Shown here one piece after another: positions 55,041-64,000 of a DNA stretch of 64,000 nt. The stretch is from Pseudomonas koreensis (GTDB taxonomy: Bacteria > Pseudomonadota > Gammaproteobacteria > Pseudomonadales > Pseudomonadaceae). Every line of letters starts with the position of its first letter. Position 1 is the first letter of the stretch. The stretch is from positions 1 to 64,000 of the forward strand of contig NZ_JAOEJU010000008.1 in NCBI RefSeq assembly GCF_025447595.1, read 5' to 3'. The position numbers were made by a program, and so were the translations under genes. Below the pieces are notes generated by a model. The model was not told where the DNA came from. It did not search any database and saw only the letters and a program-made list of their open reading frames with translations.

Positions 55041-57077
55041 TCAGAACGTGGTGCGCAAACCGACCTGAATGCTGCGCCCTTCTGCCGGCGCAATATCCCT
55101 CAGGATTGAGCTGGCATAACGCACGGTCTGGTTGGTCAGGTTCTCGGCATTGACGAAAGCCAGCCATTTGCTCTGGCCAACATCAAAGTGATAACCCACA
55201 TTCGCCCCCAGCGTGGTGTAGCCATCGGTGCTGCTTTCGTTGTCCGGCACGCGGTGCTGGGAGCTGGCGTGCTCCACATCGATCCGCGCCTGCCAGCGAT
55301 CCAGCTCCCACAGCAAACCGGTGTTCAACCGCAGCGGTGCGATGCGCGGCAAGTCCTGGCCGTTGTCGAGGTTCTTGGCGCGGGTGTAATCGCCCGACAG
55401 TTCCAGAGCGAACTTGCCGTAGGCGTTTTCGCCAAGGGTCCAGCGATCCTGCGCTTCGATGCCGCTGAAGCGCGCCCGAACGCCGGAGTAGGTGTATTCC
55501 GGAATGCCGTCGGCGTCCTCCTCCCCTTCGTCATTGAGTGTGCGGCCCGTCCCGAGCAGGCCGATGTAGTTGGAGAAATGGCTGTAGAAAACACCGACGC
55601 TGCCCTTGTGCGTACCGTTGTCGAACCGCAGGGCAAGGTCACTGGAGACGGCTTTCTCTTTCGACAGCCCCGCATCCCCGACCTCATAAGTGCCGGTGGC
55701 AACGTGGGCGCCGTTGGCGTAAAGCTCATAGAACGTCGGCGCGCGTTCGGTGTAGCCGAGCGTGGCGGCGACCGACCAGACCGGCGTCAACGTGTAAACC
55801 GCACCGGATGACAGGCTGCCGGCGGTGAAGCTGCTGGAGCGATCGGCATTGGCGAAGCGCTCGTTGCCTTTGGCGTCCGGGTCGACCGTGGTGTGTTCGA
55901 GGCGTCCGCCGAGGGTGAACAGCAGGCGATCCGTGGCTTGCAGCTCTTCGAGAATGAACAGTGCACCGGCGTCGGTATCGGTGTGAGGCACGAAGGCTTC
56001 TTCGCCCAGCGCCGAGAATTCGTTGCGACTGACTTGCGCGCCAATCACCCCGTTGAACGGCCCCAACGGCTGATGCCGGGCCTCGACCCGCGCCTCGTAG
56101 CCCTTGTTCTTGAACGTGGTGCCGACCTCGCCGCCCTCGATTTCCCGGTGCTGGTAATCGGTGTAGCCGGCATCAAATTTGACCGAGCTGAACGGGCCGT
56201 CGAGGTTGCGGATTTCCGAGGCGAACGCGTAGTGCTCCTGCTCCATGCGGATCCGCACATCGTCTTCGGCCGGCGAGCCGTAGTTCGAGTCGTAATTGCT
56301 GTACGAGAGCCCCGCGTAACCGTCATCCCAGGTGTAAGACCCGCCCACCGCACCGCCGTCCTGACGACCGTCGCTGTTGGCCAGCCGATGTTTCTTTGAA
56401 TCGCCATCGTCGTTCGCTCGTTCACGGCTGGTCTTGGCGTAGCCGGGAATCTTCAGGTCATTGAATTCGCGGGCGCTGGCGTCAAGGTGCAAGGCGAACT
56501 GGCCGTTACCGGCTTCGAGTTTGCCGGCGCCGCTGCGGGTAGTGTCGGCACCGCCGTAGCGCAACTCACCGGCACCGTGAATGCCTTCGATGGCTTCGGT
56601 CGGGATACGGTTGTCGAAGGTGTTGACCACCCCGCCGATGGCGCTGCCGCCGTACAGCAAAGCCGCTGGGCCTCGGACGATTTCGATGCGCTCGACGTTG
56701 ACCGGATCCAGCGGCACCGCGTGATCGTAGGACAGCGACGAGGCGTCCAGCGCACCGACACCGTTGCGCAGGATGCGAATGCGATCGCCGTCCTGCCCGC
56801 GAATGATCGGGCGACTGGCACCCGGGCCGAAGTAGGACGATGACACGCCCGGCTGCTTGTTCAGGGTTTCGCCGAGGCTGCCCTTTTGCTGCAGCGTCAG
56901 GCTGTCGCCGCTCAACACGGTCGAGGGCGAGGCCAGCGTCTGACTACCCAGAGGATTGCCGGTGATGACTTGCGGTTGCAGTTCCAGCGGGTCGGCGGCG
57001 AATGCGGGGGAAGCGATCAGCAGCGCAGAAGCCATGAGCGTCAGGCGGGGTTGGAAGGTGTGGAAACGGGAAGGCAT
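55041..57077 (-). CDS. ZnuD-like TonB-dependent receptor (zinc uptake)
   Basis: A 678-residue outer-membrane receptor: signal peptide (about 1-27), plug domain with the TonB-box region and RPIIRGQDGDRIRILRNG (about 88-105), VERIEIVRGPAALLYGG, then a 22-strand barrel ending in the aromatic residue of TTF. The plug and barrel order fit the ZnuD-type zinc receptors, and a loop rich in D, H and K (DDGDSKKHRLANSDG, about 220) may bind metal. A perfect ATGTTAT-N3-ATAACAT palindrome 89 bp upstream resembles a Zur operator. It would import zinc in zinc shortage. The substrate is inferred from the box and general similarity. Confidence 0.85.
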   Translation of the reverse strand: MPSRFHTFQPRLTLMASALLIASPAFAADPLELQPQVITGNPLGSQTLASPSTVLSGDSLTLQQKGSLGETLNKQPGVSSSYFGPGASRPIIRGQDGDRIRILRNGVGALDASSLSYDHAVPLDPVNVERIEIVRGPAALLYGGSAIGGVVNTFDNRIPTEAIEGIHGAGELRYGGADTTRSGAGKLEAGNGQFALHLDASAREFNDLKIPGYAKTSRERANDDGDSKKHRLANSDGRQDGGAVGGSYTWDDGYAGLSYSNYDSNYGSPAEDDVRIRMEQEHYAFASEIRNLDGPFSSVKFDAGYTDYQHREIEGGEVGTTFKNKGYEARVEARHQPLGPFNGVIGAQVSRNEFSALGEEAFVPHTDTDAGALFILEELQATDRLLFTLGGRLEHTTVDPDAKGNERFANADRSSSFTAGSLSSGAVYTLTPVWSVAATLGYTERAPTFYELYANGAHVATGTYEVGDAGLSKEKAVSSDLALRFDNGTHKGSVGVFYSHFSNYIGLLGTGRTLNDEGEEDADGIPEYTYSGVRARFSGIEAQDRWTLGENAYGKFALELSGDYTRAKNLDNGQDLPRIAPLRLNTGLLWELDRWQARIDVEHASSQHRVPDNESSTDGYTTLGANVGYHFDVGQSKWLAFVNAENLTNQTVRYASSILRDIAPAEGRSIQVGLRTTF

Positions 57078-57165
57078 TTCAGGAATCCGTCAGGCAGAAA
57101 AGTGAGGATCGATGCCAGCGCTACAGAGGGTGTGTTGCCGGCATCGATCAGATGAAATCATTTTT

Positions 57166-57182
57166 ATGTTATACAATAACAT
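57166..57182. promoter_or_regulatory. Zur-like operator
   Basis: ATGTTAT (57166-57172) and ATAACAT (57176-57182) form a perfect inverted repeat with a 3-nt spacer. The GTTAT/ATAAC core is typical of gammaproteobacterial Zur sites. It is well placed to repress the TonB receptor gene that starts at 57077. The rest of the 326-bp gap to katG shows no gene. Confidence 0.65.
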
Positions 57183-57322
57183 TTCCAATGGCCATCACGT
57201 TTCTTCCACACAATTGCAAACCATCGCTCAAGCACGGGCATTTCAGCGCCCTGCCCGGCATACGCTGCCGACACTTCGCGTAAGAGACTGCGCCTATCAC
57301 GCACCAATAGTCGGCCTATTAG

Positions 57323-59668
<2,346 letters not shown>

Positions 59669-59688
59669 CTGAGGAAACGCATAACAAC

Positions 59689-59792
59689 TGTGGGAGCGAG
59701 CTTGCTCGCGAAGAGGGAGTATCAGACACGGAGATGTCGTCTGAACTACCGCATTCGCGAGCAAGTCGAATCGTCGCACCGTCGCCCCCACA
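59689..59792. repeat. REPIN (imperfect) between katG and pepN
   Basis: A REP unit at 59689-59712 is identical to that at 36974-36997. The inverted partner (59754-59792) begins the same way but is interrupted by extra bases, so this copy is degenerate. It lies between the converging katG and pepN genes and may protect transcript ends. Confidence 0.82.
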
Positions 59793-59815
59793 GTTTTAAG
59801 CGGTGCTATCCCGGC

Positions 59816-62473
59816 TTACGCAAGGCTTTTGCTGACCACTTCATACACATCACTGGACAGCTGACCGGACGCCAGAATCCGCTCCAGCTCCGCCTTCATC
59901 AACGCCTGACGAGCACCGTCATACTTGCGCCAGCGAGTCAGCGGCGCCAGTTGACGCGAAGCGATCTGCGGGTTGAAGCCGTTCAGCTCGATCACCAGAT
60001 CCGCGAGGAAGCGATAGCCCGAACCGTCCGCCGCATGGAAGTTGATCAGGTTCTGCCCGGCGAACGCACCGACCAGCGCACGCACCTTGTTCGGATTCTT
60101 GATGTTGAACGCCGGGTGCTGCATCAACGCCTTCACGCGTTCCAGACCGCCCGGCAATGTGCTGCCGGCCTGCACGCTGAACCACTGATCCATGACCAGC
60201 GGATTGTCCTTGAAGTGCTCGGCAAAACTGGCCAGGGCCTTGGCCTTCTCGTCTTCAAACGGCGAGTTGACCAGCACCGCGAGTGCGGTCAGGCGTTCGG
60301 TCATATTGTCGGCGCTGTCGAATTGCTCCAGCGTCGCCGCCAACACTTCCGGTTTGCCGCTGAGCATCAGGTACGACAAGGCAATGTTCTGCAATGCGCG
60401 ACGGGCGAAGTGCTCGGCCTCGGCCACGTACGCGGTTTGCTTGGACAGGTCACGGTTGGCCTGGTAACGCAACCACAGCGCTTCGAACAGATCTTCCGAA
60501 AGTTGCTTGCGGGCGAACTCGCGGGCGTTGTGGATCGCATCGACGTCAGCCGTTTCGCTGATTTCCGTCAGATAGGCTTCACCCGGCAGCGAGAGCATTT
60601 CCGCAACCATCGCCTGATCCAGCGACTCGTCCGACAGCACAGTGCGCAGAGCGGAAACCAGACGTGGGTCGAGCACCAGGCTTTCGCCCTTCTGCTGCTG
60701 GCCGATCAACTCTTGCAGCACCTGCACCGACAGTTGCTGGCCGGCATCCCATCGGTTGAAACCGTCGGTGTCGTGCTGCATCAGGAACATCAACTGATCG
60801 CGGTTGTACGGGAAGCTCAGCTTCACCGGCGCCGAGAAACCGCGCAGCAGCGATGGCAGCGGCTGTTCGGCAATGTCGACGAAGGTGAACGTCTGCTCGG
60901 CTTCGGTCACCGAGATCACTCGGCTAGTGCCTTGGGCCGAGGCTTCGCCGGCCAGACGCAGGGCAATCTCGTTGCCCTGGCTGTCGAGCAGGCCCAGCTC
61001 CACCGGGATCACGAACGGCAGCTTTTCAACCTTGTCCGGGGTTTCCGGGCAGCTCTGGCGGAAGGTCAGGCTGTAGGTTTTCGCGGCGGCATCGTAAGAC
61101 TCGCTCACCGCCAGACGCGGTGTACCGGCCTGGCTGTACCAGCGCTTGAACTGGGTCAGGTCGACGCCGTTGGCATCTTCCATGGCCTTGATGAAGTCAT
61201 CGCAGGTCACGGCCTGGCCGTCGTGGCGTTCAAAGTACAGGTCGCTGCCCTTGCGGAAGCCTTCGGCGCCCAGCAGGGTGTGGATCATGCCGACCACTTC
61301 CGAACCCTTTTCGTACACGGTCAGGGTGTAGAAGTTGGAAATCTCGATGAAGCTGTCCGGGCGCACGGCGTGGGCCATCGGGCCGGCATCTTCGGCGAAC
61401 TGGTGGGTACGCAGGTACGCCACGTCCTGAATGCGCTTGAGCGTGGCCGAATTCATGTCGGCGGAGAAGCCGGAATCGCGGAAGACGGTGAAACCTTCTT
61501 TGAGCGACAACTGGAACCAGTCGCGGCAGGTCACGCGGTTGCCCGACCAGTTGTGGAAGTATTCGTGAGCGACGATCGCTTCAACGCGCTGGTGCGCGGC
61601 GTCGGTGGCGGTTTCGGCACGGGCCAGCACGGCGCTGGAGTTGAAGATGTTGAGGCCCTTGTTCTCCATCGCGCCCATGTTGAAGTCGTTCACGGCGACG
61701 ATCATGAAGATGTCCAGATCGTACTCGCGACCGTAGACCTCTTCGTCCCAGCGCATCGACTTCTTCAGGCTGTTCATGGCGTGCTGGCACTTGTCGATGT
61801 TTTCCGGCTCGACGTAAATGCGCAGCGCCACGTTGCGATTGGTCATGGTGGTGAAGCTGTCTTCAACGCACCACAGGTCACCGGCCACCAGCGCGAACAG
61901 ATACGCCGGTTTCATGAACGGATCTTCCCAGGTCGCCCAGTGCCGGCCGTCTTCGCCGGGGCCGCTGGCGATCGGGTTGCCGTTGGACAGCAGCACCGGA
62001 TAGCTGTGCTGCTCGGCGACCACGGTGGTGGTGAATTTGCTCATCACGTCCGGGCGGTCGAGGTAATAAGTGATCTTGCGGAAACCTTCGGCCTCGCACT
62101 GGGTGCAGAACATCGTGCCGGACTTGTACAAGCCTTCCAGTGCGGTGTTGGTTTCCGGGTGGATCTTGACGCTGGTGTCGACCGTGAAGGTTTCGCTGGC
62201 CGGTTGCAGGGTCAGGTGGTTCTCGGTCAGTTGATAATGGTCGGCGCTCAGTTCCTGGTCTGCCAGGGTCACCGAGAGCAATTCCAGCTGCTGGCCATCG
62301 AGCACCAGCGGCGGCAGGCCCGGGCCACGGGCCGGGTTGCGGCGCATCACCAGTTGCGCGTGGACCAGACTGTGGTCCTCGAACAACTCGAAGGTCAGGT
62401 GTGTTTCATCGATCAGGTACTCGGGCGCCTGATAGTCCTTCAGGTAAATCATCTTCGGTTGTTCGGTGCGCAT
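59816..62473 (-). CDS. pepN: Aminopeptidase N
   Basis: An 885-residue M1-family zinc aminopeptidase, similar in length to E. coli PepN (870). It has the substrate-binding GAMEN (about 267) and the zinc motif HEYFHNW (HExxH, about 305) followed by the downstream zinc-ligand Glu in the LKEGFTVFRD segment. It removes N-terminal residues from peptides in the cytosol. ATG 62473 has AAGGA 8 nt upstream. It is 10 bp downstream of the DUF2797 gene stop on the same strand, so the block 63571-59816 is probably one operon. The long open frame antisense to it (59690-62530) is a codon shadow. Confidence 0.96.
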   Translation of the reverse strand: MRTEQPKMIYLKDYQAPEYLIDETHLTFELFEDHSLVHAQLVMRRNPARGPGLPPLVLDGQQLELLSVTLADQELSADHYQLTENHLTLQPASETFTVDTSVKIHPETNTALEGLYKSGTMFCTQCEAEGFRKITYYLDRPDVMSKFTTTVVAEQHSYPVLLSNGNPIASGPGEDGRHWATWEDPFMKPAYLFALVAGDLWCVEDSFTTMTNRNVALRIYVEPENIDKCQHAMNSLKKSMRWDEEVYGREYDLDIFMIVAVNDFNMGAMENKGLNIFNSSAVLARAETATDAAHQRVEAIVAHEYFHNWSGNRVTCRDWFQLSLKEGFTVFRDSGFSADMNSATLKRIQDVAYLRTHQFAEDAGPMAHAVRPDSFIEISNFYTLTVYEKGSEVVGMIHTLLGAEGFRKGSDLYFERHDGQAVTCDDFIKAMEDANGVDLTQFKRWYSQAGTPRLAVSESYDAAAKTYSLTFRQSCPETPDKVEKLPFVIPVELGLLDSQGNEIALRLAGEASAQGTSRVISVTEAEQTFTFVDIAEQPLPSLLRGFSAPVKLSFPYNRDQLMFLMQHDTDGFNRWDAGQQLSVQVLQELIGQQQKGESLVLDPRLVSALRTVLSDESLDQAMVAEMLSLPGEAYLTEISETADVDAIHNAREFARKQLSEDLFEALWLRYQANRDLSKQTAYVAEAEHFARRALQNIALSYLMLSGKPEVLAATLEQFDSADNMTERLTALAVLVNSPFEDEKAKALASFAEHFKDNPLVMDQWFSVQAGSTLPGGLERVKALMQHPAFNIKNPNKVRALVGAFAGQNLINFHAADGSGYRFLADLVIELNGFNPQIASRQLAPLTRWRKYDGARQALMKAELERILASGQLSSDVYEVVSKSLA

Positions 62474-62483
62474 GCTGAAGTCC

Positions 62484-63314
62484 TTATTGATGCACGGCGA
62501 GCTGATAGGCCGTGTACTTGCGAATGTTGATCACGCCGGTGTCGAAGATCAGGTACTGGCCCTTGATCCCCAGCAGCGTGCCTTCGGCAATCGGGTTCTT
62601 GTCCAGGTTGAAGCTGACGATCTTGGCCGGGTACTGCTCGACCGGGTAACGGATTTCCAGCGGCTCGACATCGGTGAGCGGCTGAATCGCCTGCAAGCCG
62701 AAACGTTCCTGCAAGCCCTGCAAACCTTCGGCGCAGCTGGCGAACAGCTGATCGCGCACTTGTGCCAGATCCACCGCCGCCGCATCGCCCTTGAGCAGCG
62801 CGCGCCAGTTGGTCTTGTCCGCCACCTGACTGCGGAACAGGTCTTCGACGAACCCCGACTGCTGCCGCGTGGAAACGCGCATGATCGGCAACGCCTGACT
62901 GGCGCCCTGATCGAGCCAGCGAGTCGGCAACTGGGTGGCGCGGGTGATGCCGACCTTGATGCCTGACGAATTGGCCAGGTAGACGACGTGGTCGGTCATG
63001 CAGAACTTCTCGCCCCACTCAGGTTCCCGGCAGGTGCCGGCCTCGAAGTGGCAGCGTTCCGGGCTCATGATGCAGAGGTCGCACTGGGCCAGTTTGGTCA
63101 TGCACGGGTAGCAATAACCCTGACTGAAACTGGTCTTGGTCTTGCGCCCGCAATGGGTGCAGTGGATCGCCCCCAGGTATTCCAGACGCACCGTCGTGCC
63201 GATCAACGGGTTGACCGGCACCTCGACGTCATCCAGACGAAACGCGTATTGCACGTTCGGCCCGTCCAGGCGCGCCGACATTTTGCTGATTGCACCGCGG
63301 CCGATCTCGATCAA
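62484..63314 (-). CDS. DUF2797 family protein
   Basis: A 276-residue conserved protein of unknown function (DUF2797). It has two Cys clusters: CTHCGRKTKTSFSQGYCYPC (about 52-71) and CDLCIMSPERCHF followed by CRE, which look like zinc sites. A central GIKVGITR segment (about 125) recalls GIY-YIG-like folds, but this is uncertain. TTG 63314 overlaps the TGA of the upstream gene and gives the N terminus MIEIGRGAISKM; ATG 63281 is the next option. It lies between DUF1315 and pepN in one likely operon. Confidence 0.82.
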   Translation of the reverse strand: MIEIGRGAISKMSARLDGPNVQYAFRLDDVEVPVNPLIGTTVRLEYLGAIHCTHCGRKTKTSFSQGYCYPCMTKLAQCDLCIMSPERCHFEAGTCREPEWGEKFCMTDHVVYLANSSGIKVGITRATQLPTRWLDQGASQALPIMRVSTRQQSGFVEDLFRSQVADKTNWRALLKGDAAAVDLAQVRDQLFASCAEGLQGLQERFGLQAIQPLTDVEPLEIRYPVEQYPAKIVSFNLDKNPIAEGTLLGIKGQYLIFDTGVINIRKYTAYQLAVHQ

Positions 63315-63571
63315 TGGATGGCGTCCGACTTGAACAGGATGTTCGGCACTTCGATCGACTTCGACGCACATTCCTGCGGGCCCATGTAACCGGTGCGCTC
63401 TTCCTCGGGCAGGTTTTGCATTTCCCAGGCGATCATCGCCTGCAACGACAGTTCACGCTGTTCGGCGGTGAGTTTGCCACCGTCCGACCATTTGCCGATC
63501 TCTACGGCCAGTTTCAGGCTCAGGTAGATGTCCGGGGTGATGTTCTTGATCAAATCGTTAAAAGAGGACAT
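63311..63571 (-). CDS. DUF1315 (YeaC-like) protein
   Basis: An 86-residue small cytosolic protein of the YeaC/DUF1315 family, whose function is not known. The sequence begins MSSFNDLIKNITPDIY and contains WEMQNLPEEERTGYM (about 49-63), a conserved stretch of the family. It precedes DUF2797 with a 4-bp TTGA overlap, a pairing frequent in Pseudomonas. Confidence 0.8.
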   Translation of the reverse strand: MSSFNDLIKNITPDIYLSLKLAVEIGKWSDGGKLTAEQRELSLQAMIAWEMQNLPEEERTGYMGPQECASKSIEVPNILFKSDAIH

Positions 63572-63601
63572 CAGGGTCTCCGTGCTCTTTATTCAAAAAA
63601 T

Positions 63602-64000
63602 TCAGGCGGCCAGTTTACGGCGGTTGTACAAACCGCCCAACAAACCGGTGAAGCATCCGATGAGTAACCCGCCGACGTGGGCGGCGTTGGCGATTTCGCC
63701 GAAACCGATCATCGAGATCAGCCCCGACATGCACACCAGCAACCACACCAGCATCATCACCAGCACGCCGCGCGGCAGGCGATAGGCCGGGTTCGGCGCC
63801 AGCAGCTGGAAGATCCAGCAGTGACCGAGCAATCCGTAAAGTACGCCAGACAGGCCGCCGAACAGGCTCGGGCCGCCCCACGCGAACTGCGCATAGTTGG
63901 AAACGAGGCCGAACAGCAGCGTCAGGCCGATCAGGTTGACGCTGCCCTGGCGCGACTCGATGCGCCGCCCCAGTTCCCAGTACCACATGCCGTTCATGGC
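63602..64000 (-). CDS. Rhomboid family intramembrane serine protease, C-terminal part
   Basis: About 132 residues of a membrane protein that continues beyond the window edge. It has the GLSGVLYG segment with the catalytic serine in GxSG, and NAAHVGGLLIG with the catalytic histidine two membrane helices later, so the Ser-His dyad of rhomboid proteases is intact. The MWYWELGRRIE segment before it is the rhomboid loop 1 region. The protein cleaves substrates within the inner membrane. The true start is upstream of 64000. Confidence 0.87.
   Translation of the reverse strand, partial: AMNGMWYWELGRRIESRQGSVNLIGLTLLFGLVSNYAQFAWGGPSLFGGLSGVLYGLLGHCWIFQLLAPNPAYRLPRGVLVMMLVWLLVCMSGLISMIGFGEIANAAHVGGLLIGCFTGLLGGLYNRRKLAA

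Noticed and set aside
59690..62530. 946-codon open frame antisense to pepN
   Set aside because: The minus strand encodes an intact aminopeptidase N with GAMEN and HExxH; the plus frame begins inside a REP element.

Overview
The window looks like a chromosomal segment of a fluorescent Pseudomonas (P. fluorescens group). The basis is GC-rich codon use, REP/REPIN repeats of the type common in this group, and a cyclic-lipopeptide synthetase locus with the architecture usual in Pseudomonas: dual condensation/epimerization domains, no separate E domains, tandem thioesterases, flanking LuxR regulators and a MacAB-type exporter.

Layout. 1-11.3 kb: a threonine/serine dehydratase-like enzyme, an AraC regulator, a ProP-type osmoprotectant symporter, a YghU-type GST, the glycolate oxidase genes glcDEF, and a CHASE4-PAS-GGDEF-EAL c-di-GMP enzyme. 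11.5-46.3 kb: the lipopeptide locus. From left to right it has a LuxR regulator (+), macB and macA (-), three NRPS genes (-) of 2, 4 and 2 modules in biosynthetic order (right to left), a divergent LuxR regulator (+) and a NodT/TolC-like outer-membrane factor (+). 46.4-47.5 kb: a SCO / PCu(A)C copper-chaperone pair. 47.5-51 kb: a frameshifted ohr, a small membrane protein / XRE regulator pair with an inverted-repeat operator candidate, an orphan ABC substrate-binding protein, and a LysR gene broken by an amber codon. 51-64 kb: a GFA protein, a sterol-desaturase-type membrane hydroxylase, an LTA-synthase-like sulfatase-fold protein, a ZnuD-like TonB receptor with a Zur-like box, katG, pepN, a DUF2797/DUF1315 pair and a partial rhomboid protease.

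How the main system works. The first NRPS starts with a lipoinitiation-type C domain. My reading of the eight adenylation pockets gives Leu, Glu (or Asp), Thr, Leu, Leu, Gln, Leu, Ile/Val. Six downstream C domains carry dual C/E-type signatures and the last is LCL-type, so residues 1-6 may be D while 7 and 8 stay L. Two C-terminal TE domains would release the product, probably as a Thr3-to-C-terminus lactone. The 2-4-2 plan and sequence resemble the bananamide-type lipo-octapeptides. MacA, MacB and the NodT-like protein would form the tripartite exporter, and the two LuxR proteins the local regulators. I did not find a wholly new class of system. The most distinctive points are the near-identical copy of an A-T block in modules 4 and 5, a degenerate epimerization motif in module 3, the REPIN splitting the NRPS genes, two disrupted genes (ohr, lysR) and the XRE/membrane pair with its operator-like repeats.
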